DNA of 64,000 bases from Branchiostoma floridae (taxonomy: Eukaryota; Chordata; Leptocardii; Amphioxiformes; Branchiostomatidae): contig NC_049980.1 of NCBI RefSeq assembly GCF_000003815.2, forward strand, positions 18,998,059 through 19,062,058, given 5' to 3'. The position numbers and the translations under genes are program-made. The notes under the pieces are model-generated. The model made no database searches and had not been told where the DNA came from. It saw only the letters and a list, made by a program, of their open reading frames with translations. The first letter of the stretch is position 1. Each line of letters opens with the position of its first letter. Shown here piece after piece: positions 26,165 to 37,760 of this stretch.

Positions 26165-28423
26165 ATGGAGGGGTCTCAAGAGGTGCTTCTAGATGGACCC
26201 AATCAACAACAGGACAACCAGAAAAATACCAGGTTTCAGGTTCAAACTGTGGACAATGATGGCAATCAGCAGCACCTGTCAGTACCACATTGGACTCCAA
26301 ACATCCCAACTTCTCCTAATGGTGCTAGGGAAAGAACTGAGTCTGATACTTCTCAGAACCCTTTTGTTGACGTAGAAGAAGGTCCGAATGCAGTGAAGTT
26401 CTCTGATAATGTCAAGGAAGAGACAACACCGTCGGACAGTCTCAGTGAGCCACGAGAGTTGCGCTTGAAAGTGTGTGTTTTGTTCTTGGCTGTGCTAATC
26501 ATAGGAGGGGTCATCACTATCTGGTACTTCTATGAGGAGCCGGAACTGGAAGCTGACATCGGCCATACCTACAGACTGTTTGAGAAGACCAAACTCTTTT
26601 CTCTAGAGAATGGACGGGGGAAGCAGATCCTCGATGGTCGGGTGGGCGTACACCTTCCGGACAGCATCGTCCCGTACTGGTGCGGAAGCAAAAATACAAT
26701 TTGTCTGGAATGGAAAACCTTTGCAAAGATACACATAACTTCCACAGCCATGGAAGAGGTGGAATGTTACCGCATAGTGTGGGAAACTTATAAACCAACT
26801 TTTGCTCCGGAAGACTGCTTTAACATGTTACCAGGACACTGGTATGGCGGGGCAGAGATGGACACACAGGATTGGCCGTTAGAGAAAGGAAACAGAACCA
26901 TGGTGCCGTTTGTGTCCTCAGATCTCAGAGCAGAACCGGAAGGGTTTGGGTCAGTCCTGGATCGCTACTTTCTGTCATCCATGGGAGTCGCAGTCATCAT
27001 TGATGACAATGTCCCGCTGCATGTGGGGACCAGCAGAGAAAAGCTATGTTTAAAGGCATGGTACGACAGGTCGCCATTTCCCAATCCCAACAGTGCACAG
27101 CCCATGCTGAACTACAGCCTCTGTGTTGGTTCTGATGTCAAAGCTGTGCACAAGTATGTTGTAGACAATGTTTTACCAAGAGTCAATACCACAAAATCTG
27201 TACCAGACACAACACAGATGCAGTTACCTAGATGGGTCACATGGCCATACTTAAAATCAAAGATAAACACAACAACGGTAAACAACTATGCAGCCAGTAT
27301 TGTAAACAACAGTCTTGCTCATGGTGTTCTTGAAATTGGTGATGGTTACTCCACAAAGTATGGCGATTTTGACTTTGATCAAACCAAGTTTCCTGATCCT
27401 GTCGGTATGATAGGACAACTTAAACAAGAACAGTTTAAAGTCAGCTTGTGGGCACATCCATTTGCAAACTATGACTCCATGACATTTGTGGAAGGTCTCA
27501 GGAAAGGCCACTGGGTCAACAGTGCAAAGGGAAATGCACCAGGTATTGTTAAATGGTGGAATGGATATGGGACTGTTATTGACGTTACTAGCAAAGATGC
27601 CCGGACTTGGTTCATTGGCAAGACCAGAAGCCTCCTGCAGGATTATGGGTGTGATGGTGTGTACTTTGATGGCGGAGAAGTAAGTTACCTTCCTGCAGGC
27701 TTTGTAACAGAATCTGAGCCCGTGGTTCCAGATGAGTATGCCACAATGTATGTTAGTGAAATTGCTGCTGAGTTTGGTCCCAGCACTCAGGTCAGTGTCG
27801 GCTACAAGACCCAGGATGTTCCCATGTTTGTCCGCATGACTGAAAGGCGTTCCACATGGGGTGACAGACGTGGCCTTAAGTCTGTCATACCTACTGCCCT
27901 CACCATGGGCATTTTGGGATACCCCTTTGTGAACCCCGGCCCCGTGGGGGGTTCCAGTGAAGATATGCCTGACCCAGAACTCTATGTCCGCTGGATGGAA
28001 CTGGCTATCTTTCTCCCTGTCATAGAATTCTCCTGGCCACCATGGCAGTTTGGTGAAGAAATGGTGCAGTTTGCTCAGAAGATGTTAAAGTTGCGAGAGG
28101 ACGTTGTGATTGCACCCACCATCAAACTTGCGCGAGAGAGCCTTGAAACAGGAGAGCCAATCATCCGTCCGCTGTGGTGGCTTGCACCAAAAGACAACAT
28201 TGCCCATGTCGTGGATTCTGAGTTCCTCATTGGTAACACAACACTAGTTGCACCCATCCTAGCTCCGTCAACAACTATGAGGGACATATACCTTCCCTCA
28301 GGCTACAAGTGGAAAGAAGGACTAAGAAATGGTGTTGTCCATGATGGTGGTCAAATGCTGAAGGATTATCAAGTTAATCTGTATGAAATTGCATACTTTA
28401 CTAGAGTTGACACTGAAGCATAA
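26165..28423 (+). CDS. MYORG: GH31 glycosidase, MYORG-like, type II membrane protein
   Basis: A single-exon ORF of 752 residues. Residues 1-100 are hydrophilic, residues 101-122 (LKVCVLFLAVLIIGGVITIW...) are one membrane anchor with no cleavable signal, and the rest is lumenal with several N-glycosylation sequons. The GH31 barrel is recognisable: VSLWAHPFANYD, then the nucleophile region GCDGVYFDGGEVSYLPAGF (Asp about 502), then TERRSTWGDRRGLKS with the candidate acid/base Asp about 567, and ALTMGILGYPFVNPGPVGG. Vertebrate MYORG is an ER-localised alpha-galactosidase-like enzyme of 714 residues; the anchor and order agree. The substrate here is not proven, because MYORG-like genes are often expanded in invertebrates, so this could be a co-orthologue. 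ATG at 26165 is the first start in frame and precedes the anchor. Confidence 0.9.
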   Translation: MEGSQEVLLDGPNQQQDNQKNTRFQVQTVDNDGNQQHLSVPHWTPNIPTSPNGARERTESDTSQNPFVDVEEGPNAVKFSDNVKEETTPSDSLSEPRELRLKVCVLFLAVLIIGGVITIWYFYEEPELEADIGHTYRLFEKTKLFSLENGRGKQILDGRVGVHLPDSIVPYWCGSKNTICLEWKTFAKIHITSTAMEEVECYRIVWETYKPTFAPEDCFNMLPGHWYGGAEMDTQDWPLEKGNRTMVPFVSSDLRAEPEGFGSVLDRYFLSSMGVAVIIDDNVPLHVGTSREKLCLKAWYDRSPFPNPNSAQPMLNYSLCVGSDVKAVHKYVVDNVLPRVNTTKSVPDTTQMQLPRWVTWPYLKSKINTTTVNNYAASIVNNSLAHGVLEIGDGYSTKYGDFDFDQTKFPDPVGMIGQLKQEQFKVSLWAHPFANYDSMTFVEGLRKGHWVNSAKGNAPGIVKWWNGYGTVIDVTSKDARTWFIGKTRSLLQDYGCDGVYFDGGEVSYLPAGFVTESEPVVPDEYATMYVSEIAAEFGPSTQVSVGYKTQDVPMFVRMTERRSTWGDRRGLKSVIPTALTMGILGYPFVNPGPVGGSSEDMPDPELYVRWMELAIFLPVIEFSWPPWQFGEEMVQFAQKMLKLREDVVIAPTIKLARESLETGEPIIRPLWWLAPKDNIAHVVDSEFLIGNTTLVAPILAPSTTMRDIYLPSGYKWKEGLRNGVVHDGGQMLKDYQVNLYEIAYFTRVDTEA

Positions 28424-28558
28424 GTTTTTAGAAGCAAAGAAATTGCTACAGAACTTATTCAGTCTTGCCTGTATACAACATCCATATATGTAACCAGAGA
28501 TTATGTGTTGTAGTTACTACTCATCAATGTATTGTACAAGAAGTGCTGCAAATTTAAG

Positions 28559-28564
28559 AATAAA
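28559..28564 (+). terminator. Poly(A) signal of the MYORG-like gene
   Basis: AATAAA lies 136 bp after the stop codon, in the right orientation and at a typical distance. Confidence 0.65.
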
Positions 28565-29011
28565 CTTTCATTGATTTTTAAGCTGAGCTTGAAGGAAAAT
28601 GCCAAACCTGTTTGAAAAAGTACGTTTTCACAGTTTGGTTTATGTTACTGAAGATATGATTATCATTGTGATATGTTACATGTCCATCGCTTTTTTTTGG
28701 TACACCTCTGTTTGAAATTGATGATGTGTCAGGAAACCATACATGTACAGCATAGTGTTAAATACACAACTTAGTGTTACGTGTTACAATCAAGTGTTTC
28801 CTGCAAAACATAATACATGTACAAACATGTATTGCATGTAAAATATAGTGTTGTGTGTAGAATATAGTATTACATGTACACATTGGCTGCTAATGGCAGG
28901 GGCCATTGCCTTCCAAAATCTGTACTTGATGCAATTTGTCAGATGTTGGTAATGCATGCATCAGACTTCTCCAAACCATGACATACCACAAAGGGTCTTA
29001 TCATTTACCCT

Positions 29012-29205
29012 CCAAGCAGAGGTCAGGCTATGGCTTGTTTTTGATGTCTTTAGGCATTTGGCCAGCCTTTCTATTTTTCAGTCTTTCTTTTCTACATTCT
29101 GCCTAACTGCTAAGCAGAATAATTCAGAAAATCTGACTCCACAGAAAGGCTGACAAAATACCCACAAAGACTTTCAAAAGAAACCAAAGCCTAATCACTG
29201 CTTGG
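29012..29205. mobile_element. Foldback MITE with CCAAGCAG termini
   Basis: The left arm starts CCAAGCAGAGGTCAGGCTAT and the right arm ends AAGCCTAATCACTGCTTGG. The arms are imperfect inverted repeats of about 60 bp, including AGCCTTTCT near the centre and AGAAAGGCT in the other arm. The centre also tends to fold. No coding capacity. The same terminal octamer closes the element at 35240-35373. Confidence 0.75.
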
Positions 29206-30814
29206 TTAGTATGGTCATGCACCAGTGGTGTACAATGTTATCACAAGTTACAGAGCTGACTGAACTCTTTTTACCGCGGTATATCATAATGGTATGTGAT
29301 GTAACTAAGGTTCCCAGTAGCAGTATTGAGTGTAAGGTGTACAATTTGTATACTGTATCAAATATGGCAGGTTCTTGCCCCTGACTGCATGTAGCTGCAT
29401 GAGATGTAAGATGAGAACAGTGAAAACAATGTCTACCAGTACCAATACATGTATATGTATATCTTCATGGATTCAACAATAATAGTAGTCACTGTAAACT
29501 GAGCATTGGATGAACCCACGTCACCGCCAAAAACATGGAACAAGGTTCAAAGATCTCATCTCATTGTAATATAAATTTATTTAGAGTTTCTCATGTCTTT
29601 AGGAGTAAAGTTTTGATTAACATTACGTGTCCATTGATCACTTGATGTCACTCTGAGTCTACAGTAAAAGTATGTGGAAAATACAAAACTACAAAAACAC
29701 AGACCAACAACAATACCTCCTGTCAAATTAGTTGTCTCTTCCATTGACCCCATGACCTTGAATGTCTATCAGCTGTGAGTTGACTGATAATTGACTACCA
29801 ACCATGAACTCCACTTTCAGTCACTCCTGCAACTCTAACCTTTTGCTTCCTCTTCCTGTCACTTAGCATTGGGATGTGCCTATATATACAGCATATGGAA
29901 ATAACTGCAGAAGTAGACACACTGAACTATACCTTTTTACAATGTGTGTGGTCTACTTACACAGTGTACCTGTACAGTGTAATTTATCTCTCAGTGAAAT
30001 TTTCATTGAGATGTAACAATGCTGTCCAATCGTTCTCATCCCGATACTGATAGAACCATTCTGTCTCCACTGTTCACTGCCACAGTTGGGATGGAAAGGC
30101 TTTAAAAAGTATTCAGCCCATGTACCCATTTTTTGCTGTGGCATACCAAATGATATAACTGGTATTATTGGAGGGGTCCTTGGGATTTTGGCAGCTACCC
30201 AGCCCCAACACTGAAGTCTACACAGTTCGTGTGTACTTGAATCAATCTCATGACAGGAATATTTCCATTGCTTTTCTTATATTTAGGATAAGCCTTGTAG
30301 ATATATGTAATGTAGCACAATGCTACTAGTACTTGCACTCTCTGAAGTAATACATGTATGGTACATGTAATGGTGATGACTTTGACTGACCCAATGTGAT
30401 CATGTTTCTTGAAATTTTTAAAGATAATTCCTTTACCCTTACTACTACATTATTATTTTTTCTTCTCCCCTATTGTGTCACAGCCAATGCCTTTCATTGA
30501 GAGACCTGACCCACTCTCTAGTCTCTACTTTCTCATATTACTGTCGAAACTATTAATCCCTCTTCCAAGGCAGGGCTCTTTAGAATTATTGAACTTTGAC
30601 CTACATAAGTAACATACCAGTCCTAAGTACAGCAGTTAAAGCTAACTGATGACAAAAATAGAATGAAGACCTTACATGCCGTAACATGAATTTGAAAAAG
30701 TGATAATAAATATGCTAGATTTTTGTGTTATTTTCCCGTCCGTGTGGGCAAAGGCTTATGATTCAAATTTGTTAGTGACTGAGAGTCACCGCATGGCAAG
30801 TGGGGCTGTGGGGG

Positions 30815-30874
30815 AATTCTCACCCCACCCCCTTCCTCACCCCACCCCCTTTCCTCACCCCACCCCCTTCCAGG
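30815..30874. repeat. Short C-rich tandem repeat (about 18-bp unit)
   Basis: About three copies of CTCACCCCACCCCCTTTC-type units in a row. The C-runs could form an i-motif, or a G-quadruplex on the other strand. It lies in intergenic DNA. Confidence 0.8.
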
Positions 30875-32102
30875 GTGTGCAGAATTTTGTGAAAAGGGGC
30901 TTCCTGAGGGGCAAAGGTGCAGCCAGACAGGTTACAGTTGAAGACTGTGGCCACATGTGCCCGAGTAGTATAAATACATGTGAATTGGTGAGGCCTACAG
31001 AATCATATGACAGACATATAAGCAAATGAAAGACAAGGCAAAGATCATCACACTCATAACGTCATCCACAAACCATTTTTTATCATCACCTATAAGCTTG
31101 TAAATTCAGACACAGTTAAGTCACCACATAATGGTCACAATAGCTGGTGTTATGAAAAAGAATACTGTCATAATATTGTTTAAAAAAATCCATATACAGC
31201 TAAACCTGCAAATAGATTATGAACATAGTTCTATTCACATTTGATGATATCCACATGCGAGCACAGGCAGTAGCTTCTTTACAAATAGGCTGTAAGTAAG
31301 GTCAACTGGTTTTAATAAGTATGCAATTATTTTGACAATACATTTTAAACTGCTGTTTCCGACAGATAGATTCGATTATATTGCAACGATGGATTGAAGG
31401 TTACATACATGTAAATGGGATTGTCCATTGGTACAACATTCCTTTGTCACCATTTATCGTTTGCCTTTTCAAGCATAAAATTGTACTATTTGTCTGAGAC
31501 AACATATTTTGGCAAACTTTGGAAAATAAAGCCTTTCCCTCCAAAATATTTACCATTCAGAATCAGGGCAGAGTCTTTTACTAACCTGAGGATAAGTCAA
31601 AGGTGTTATAAGCATAGGATAATTGTAATCCATTCTTAGTAGCACTGTAGTCTTATTACTTGACATTTATCCAAAATGTATATGGATAACATACAATTAA
31701 TATCTAGCAGACAACAAAAATCACTGCAATAAAATTAATCTTGAATAAGTTTGGATCTGCTTCTAAATCTGTTTTTATTTTAAAAGCAAGAAAATGTTTT
31801 GTTCTTTTCATCAAAACAGGCAAAAATGTGTCAGGACTAGGGTGGTAGCACAAATATTGTGCGAACTACCCTCAACTTACAAATATCCAGAAACAATACC
31901 CATTCCTTAAACATCCATATTATGTGTAAACAAAGTTTGCCAATTGATTGTGAAAGGTAATTCAAGTATACTTGTAAACTTTACACAGAAGTATTGATAC
32001 ATGAAAGATTGCTATTCAAAATGATGCAGCTGAACACCTACAATTCACTGTCCAACTTCACACCTGCAATTTACAAAACAGTTCTATGCAACAAGTTCAT
32101 GA

Positions 32103-34967
32103 TTAATGCATTGCCACAAAGCTTTCCAGTCTTGCCGGTACAACTCCTTTGTATTCCATCTGGAACCTCTTGATTGCTCGTGCAGCCAGACATTGCAAGG
32201 AAGTGTAGTTCAGGGGATTGATGGAATTCTCCACAGATTTTTTCGGGAGCAAATCAAAGGCAGTCTTGCCTTCCAGATTGCAGGCGTCGAAGTGCAACCC
32301 CGCTCTGAGGAGCTCTTTCATGATGTCAGTCTCATTATTTTGCGCTGCTATGTGAAGCGCAGTGTTGTTTTCTACGTCCACCGCATTCAGGCACGCTCCG
32401 CACTCGATAAGTATCTTAACAGCTTCTAGAGACGGAAACTTGCATACTGGATATCTCCCCACAGTTGTAGTGGCTTCGTCCACTGCGAAATGCAGCGGAG
32501 TCATACCTTTCGCACCCCGCGGTTTTAGGTGCAAGAATCGATACACCGCCTGCCTTTTCAGGAAGTCTTCCCTCACAGTACACTTGACCTTGGTGAGGAG
32601 ACATATCAAGTGCATGATGATCAGAATGGCCCTGTTTAGGTGTGTGATGTCTTTTTCTTGAAGGGGGGTTGCCATGTAGTGGAGCATCCCTTTTTCCACC
32701 TCTGCTACAGCTTTGGCAAAAACAGTTAAGGTGTCTAGAAAGGTCAGCTTCCTGGTGTTGTAACTGTTGGGAGGAGGCTCTTGCAACATGTAGGAGAAGA
32801 GTTCAGCAAAGGACAGAAGGCTACTCTGAGTCATGGGGTTGAGGGCTTCTAGATTAGACTGCTGCATGTCCAAGGCATACGTCCACAGAACGATGCATCG
32901 GTCGAAGTTGCCGGCGTCTGCGTACACGGCACCGCGGTACCGGATGTAGTACGATGTGTCGGGATGAGAGGGTCCAAGGATTCTCTCCCGGATCAGCAGG
33001 GCCTGCATCCTCATCTCGTCCGGATCGGCCATTAGCTCTTCCAGTTCTCTGAACGTCTGAACCTCCACCACATTGTCGTACGCCGTCACCATCTTGGATG
33101 GCGGTTTAGTTATGATATCCCACCTATTGGCAAAACGTTCATCCATGGACATTCTCCAGTACTCTAATGCCCCTGGCAAGTCCCGTTTCTTATCTACAAA
33201 TGTTGCACCTAAGAGTTCAAGCGCGTCAATCCTTTCCTTCCGAGAACACTCGTGTCTCGCTATCAGGTAGTGGACAATGTTGGTGTGTCCGGTGACGCTC
33301 GCTGCCATGAGCGGTGTCATGCCATACGAGTCCTTGGCCATCTTGGCCTTGTACTTGAGCAACAATTTCATGATCTCCAGACTTCCTGACTCGGCACAGT
33401 CATGCAGGGCTGTATTACCCTTAATACTTTTCCTGTTTACATCTGCGCCAAGTTTCAATAGATACTCTACGATGTCCCTGTGTCCTTTGTAGCAGGCGAT
33501 CATGAGGCAGGTGTGACCATGACGATTGGATATCTCAAGGTCGGCGTGGTGCTCAACAAGGTACTTAACAATTTCAAAATGTCCGTCGAAGCACGCAGCT
33601 CGTAGCGGGGTGGAGTTGGTGAGAGTCGTGTTGTTGACGGAGGCACCGTGTTGTATCAGAGACTTGACGATGTTAAGATGGCCGGCGGCTGACGAGCACC
33701 ACAGGGGCGGGGCACCTTCTATGGTCTCTCCGTCAAACGTAACGGATCCTCCCTGCTCCACGTCCGCGCAGCAGTCCTCAATGAGGTAGTTCACGACATC
33801 AAGGTGACCGTATCGTGCGGCTGCGATGAGGGGAGTCGAGCCTTCCGTGGTCGCATTCAGAAGTGCGGATCTGAAAAGGGAAAACAAACAAACTAATGGT
33901 AGTACATTCGTATTGTTTCTCCTCTACAGTCCACCTACAGGTATGTGCCAAATACTACTAGTACTAGTACAACAACTCAAAGAGGCCGCGTTGTGGTAAA
34001 ATTGTATTAAAGATATCAGTCATTTCACTAGAAAAAATGTACATTCGGAATTTCTGTCAATATTTAGTGAAATATTGTTATCAACAGAAATATCCTGTTG
34101 ATAGCCTTGGCCCAAGGAGGTCCTTGCTTGGCCATAAATGGCATACATACATGTCATAACAAGAACACCATACAAATACATGTACATGTACGTAATACGT
34201 GTACGTTACATATTCTTCTCACATACCGTCATCACTCATGTGGCGAATTTGATTTCCTTTCTGAAAATTTGCAGCATTTAAATTTTAAGCATGACTGTGC
34301 GCACATATAAAAATAGTTTCTGTACAGGTTTCTTTTTCTTGGACGCATCTTTAATGGACATCAAGAAATCCGTATTTTCTTCTTGATCAACGTCATAAGA
34401 CATGGATATGGGATGAAATTAAACTTAATTAAGAAATGTTATGAAAAATATTATCATGAATTAAAAATGTTTGGCTGTGTCTACAAAATGAAAACCTGCT
34501 AGGGCAGTTCTTCTTAACTAAAAAAAAGCCGTTTTTGTAAGGCTTAAGTTTTGACTATCCCGTTTTACGGAAGATGATTTTTAAGATAAGTTAACTGTGT
34601 CCTGAAAACGAACAAGGAAGAAAGAAATTGAGGAATAAACGAACATTGAACAGAGAAGTACAACATGGAGTTGTGAGAAATCACACCACAAAAGTACTTT
34701 CAGTTTGGACGTATTCTAGCTAATTCTGCGGGAAAATGTAAAGCATTGAATCGCATATATGACATCAAGGATTACGTACTAATAAACGTAACGTGAATAG
34801 TCATGTGCTGTCGTGCCTGATCAAGTTAAATTCCTGCACAAAGTCAAAGGTTTATAATTATATAGATCAGATCACCTTATCTCTGGACTTTGCTGGTCGA
34901 GTAGAGCCCGCAGCACGGCCAGTTTCCCCTCCCTGGCCAAGTCGTACACCGCCGCTCTGTTCTCCAT
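32103..34967 (-). CDS. FEM1C: FEM1 ankyrin-repeat CUL2 substrate receptor
   Basis: Two exons: 34876-34967 (ATG at 34967) and 32103-33870. They join in phase (GAG ATA AG | A TCC) to give 619 residues; human FEM1C has 617. N-terminal ankyrin repeats (residues about 38-230) include GSVTFDGETIEGAPPLW, TLTNSTPLRAACFDGHFEIV and KGNTALHDCAESGSLEIM, near-identical to vertebrate FEM1A/C. A helical middle includes ADPDEMRMQALLIRERILGP and SHPDTSYYIRYRGAVYADAG. Two more ankyrin repeats follow, then the VHL-box region (TSLQCLAARAI) that contacts Elongin B/C and CUL2. FEM1 proteins recognise C-terminal degrons of substrates for ubiquitination. The sequence fits FEM1C best, but it may be the single pre-duplication orthologue of FEM1A and FEM1C. 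The 1.0-kb intron holds nothing else that I can see. Confidence 0.96.
33871..34875. other. FEM1 intron
   Basis: The only intron of FEM1. It is AT-rich, with no exon or repeat that I can support. Confidence 0.7.
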
Positions 34968-35239
34968 GGGAGAAACGTCTCTCTGAGGTATCATTAAAGA
35001 GTAACAATGAACATGGCTGGTACTTATTTTCCATCCAGACTTCCTCTTATTTGTCGAATTTCTCGCAGTCGACGTAATGATTCTTGCAAAACATGGCGGA
35101 CGCTATGGTAGTCGTTTTGCGACTGTCGCAAAATCTTGATCAGACACGAAATGACTTTGTGGCTCAAAAGCGACATCTAGTAGCTTGAACATGTACGTCA
35201 GGCACTTCCCTTTCTGAACTTCTCGGCATATTCTACTCT

Positions 35240-35373
35240 CCAAGCAGAGGTTGGTGGGGAAAATCGTGACCTTTCCCTTTCATCAATTTTTTTCGACGTT
35301 GGTGGGAAGGCTGGTCGAAAAAAGAATTGATGAAAGAAAAGGGTCACGATTTTTCCCACCAACCTCTGCTTGG
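35240..35373. mobile_element. Palindromic foldback element (CCAAGCAG termini)
   Basis: The left arm starts CCAAGCAGAGGTTGGTGGG and the right arm ends CCCACCAACCTCTGCTTGG. The arms are about 58 bp, nearly perfectly complementary, with a spacer of under 20 bp. It sits about 270 bp upstream of the FEM1 start codon and downstream of the next minus-strand gene. The terminal dodecamer CCAAGCAGAGGT is shared with the element at 29012-29205, so they probably belong to one family. A transcript through it would form a strong hairpin. Confidence 0.9.
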
Positions 35374-35489
35374 ATCGAGAGTAACGTTAGGTATATTCTC
35401 ATTTACTCACCAGGTCCGAGATTAGGTGGAGGCGTGCAGAAATCGACAAGATTCCCATAAGGTAACCACTAGTTTTGATCTTGTTTTCA

Positions 35490-35700
35490 CAGGCTGGTTG
35501 CAGTCATGTGTTGGTTGTTGTAACGTCGACATCATGAGGAGTATGGGTCGAAGGAGCTGTGGCTCTATCCGAGCATTTAGCACCAGTAGAGGTGAGAGTT
35601 ACTTTCACGGCCATAGAAGCATTACAGAACAGCTCTGGTTGAGAACTTCGGACAAATTTGCCTCTTCGGCACTTAGCCCTGGCCCCTGAAGCGGGATGGT
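35490..35700 (+). other. Ambiguous open stretch between FEM1 and the next gene
   Basis: On the plus strand, after an acceptor-like CACAG, an ATG at 35534 opens a frame reading MRSMGRRSCGSIRAFSTSRG just before GTGAGA, which looks like a mitochondrial presequence ending at a splice donor. No continuing plus-strand exon was found, and the opposite strand here may be a 3' UTR. I record it only as a candidate. Confidence 0.2.
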
Positions 35701-35765
35701 CCTCTGATCTGACACCACTGAGCTTTCCTGTAGACTCCACTACTGCCCCCCACGGCTCTGCAAAC

Positions 35766-36892
35766 TTACTCCCCGGAGTGCCACACGGATATCAGCTCTC
35801 TGATGCTGCTGACAAAGCATCGGAAATTCTCCAACCAGTTCCTCTTCTTCTTCACGCCCAACTTGTCGGCCTCGTCCTCTAGCCGAAGAGTCAAGTACAT
35901 CAGTAACTTCTCTTCTTCTAACTCGCACTTTCCCCTCGACTCCCACCTGTCTACCGCTCTGAAGTACCAGCCGATGATGTTCTTGACTTTCCGTACCCTG
36001 TTGAGTGTGGTCAGGGCCAACATGAGTTTCTGCATTTTCTCAGTGTTGAACTCCCGGGACTTGAGAATGTGCCGTACTTTCTCCTTCAGGACAACTTCGC
36101 TGGCGGCCAGATGCACCATGTAGGCGCCGAGCACTCTGTCCTCTTCTCGATTCCAGGACCTTCTCCCTCCGTGGACGGAGTTGGTCACTGCCAGATCTAA
36201 GATAGCCTGGACTTTTGCCTGAAGAAAAGGATGTAATAAAAGTAAAATTCACTATCTGTTTTACTGAATGAAGATAACTCAATTTACACTAAGCTATATT
36301 GTTTTAAACTTTTATACGTTCACCTTTTAATCTATACTCGGATGTGACTAGATGTTCTTACATGCGCTTTTCTCGCATCCTGTTTTGTCGCCTTCTTGAT
36401 GACGGGACGGACAGACACTTTTTGACTTTGACTCGCCCTGTTGGTCACGGACCGGCGTTGAAACGGCATCACAGGGTCTTGCGACAAACCTGTGTCTTTT
36501 AGGCTTTGTGGTTCAGCAACGCTCTTGGGGTGTGGAACCTGGGAAGCCTTCGAGACGTTACAGAGACGCGTCTTCATCTCATCTACGGTGAGAACCTCTT
36601 CCCAGACGGCTGGGTGGGCGATGTGCCTCTCCCGGATGAACGGAAGAATAGAGGCGGCATGATGACATCTGTCCCACCTCAGCCTCGTGCTAACGGCGTT
36701 CACAAGAGAGGCAGCTGGAGCCTGGGTGGTCGGGAAAGGCGGAGTCTGCCCGTGCCGACTGCCCGGTGATTCCCCTCCATGGCCACCTGACGAAATGTCC
36801 AACAGCTGCTGCGATACCGCAGCAGACCGCTGGGTGAAATTTCGGACGGCAACTCCCACGATAGTACCAATGAGACGTCCCGTTGAAAACAT
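35766..36892 (-). CDS. Unidentified protein with mitochondrial-type N-terminus
   Basis: Two exons: 36362-36892 (ATG at 36892) and 35766-36218 (TAA at 35766). They join in phase 0 with a GTAAGA donor and TTCTTCAG acceptor, giving about 327 residues. The N-terminus MFSTGRLIGTIVGVAVRNFT is basic, hydroxylated and free of acids, as in matrix-targeting presequences. The first half is Ser/Pro/Gln-rich and likely disordered. The second half is helical and charged (REEDRVLGAYMVHLAASEVV, VRKVKNIIGWYFRAVDRWES). I do not recognise the family. The stop codon overlaps a perfect GTAAGT (35764-35769), so the second exon could splice onward to an unfound C-terminal exon and the protein be longer. Confidence 0.65.
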
Positions 36893-37395
36893 TTTCTCAA
36901 TTGTAAAGATTACTCGCTTTTAAGGGACAAAAACTCACACCTGTTTACAGCAGGTGCAAATGACAACGTCTGTTTACACGACGCCTTAAAGTTTTATGTT
37001 CTAGAACATGTAGCCATATGCATGCCTTTGTTACGTCTGGTCAATGTGTCTGAAAGGTGTTCCAGACCTAATAACCCTATCTTCTTCTATCGGTATAAAC
37101 CTGTGCGCGTCTTCCCTATTTTGTACATTTTTTATTCAACACACGTCTCCAGTGAGACGGTGCACCAATGTACACTATACAAATGTATGCGCACATGCGT
37201 ACAAATTCATGTGTAAGTACATTTATTCACCCACCAAGGATGTCACTGTTATCCTTTTGTCTCTCTGACGGGTTACATGTTTCTGTTTATTAGCATCCCA
37301 TGCAGTAGTTTACATGAACTTGACAGCCTACCTATCAAGTTCCCGCTAAAGTCAAAGACATGTACAAGTTAAAAGATGATGTGAAGATGTGGTCT

Positions 37396-37760
37396 TCACT
37401 AGAGTTTCCTCATTGATTACGCAAATCAAGCCCTAATTTGCATGGTTACCAAATCATTACGTCGCACTTCATCAAAGTTAAAATGATGAAAATTCATTCA
37501 ACTCTTTTTGACATATCTCTGCGATTGAAACTACCCTGCAGTTCCAGACATCTGCTAGAGGATCAAAATTATACCACTTCTTTCCGAGCACCGTAGGACA
37601 AGGACTTATCTGTCACTCAAGATCGTGACCAAAGTTTATCCCGAACCATGACTAGATATCAAAACAAGTTCTGCTGTAGTATATTCTTGGCAAGGCATAA
37701 TCTAATCATTTCTTTGATAGACCAAGAAATACATCAAATCACGACCAAAGATGGGGTACA
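37396..37760. repeat. Interspersed repeat, copy A
   Basis: The segment starts TAGAGTTTCCTCATT, then has ACGCAAATCAAG and AATTTGCAT, and later GCAGTTCCA, CTGTCACTC-like and GTTCTGCTG strings in the same order as the copy at 39124-39621. The similarity is partial but in the same order and orientation, so the two are copies of one element. Confidence 0.55.

Larger units (their letters stand above)
28565..32102. other. Intergenic DNA between the MYORG-like gene and FEM1
   Basis: No frame here has coding support. It holds the foldback element at 29012-29205, a C-rich short tandem repeat at 30815-30874, several short runs of TACATGTA-type palindromes, and the probable 3' UTR of FEM1 near its right end (candidate minus-strand AATAAA at 31774-31779). 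Confidence 0.6.

Noticed and set aside
35426-35689. Plus-strand 87-codon ORF containing a presequence-like start
   Set aside because: Not accepted as a gene because no continuing exon was found and it overlaps the probable 3' region of a minus-strand gene; kept only as a low-confidence note.
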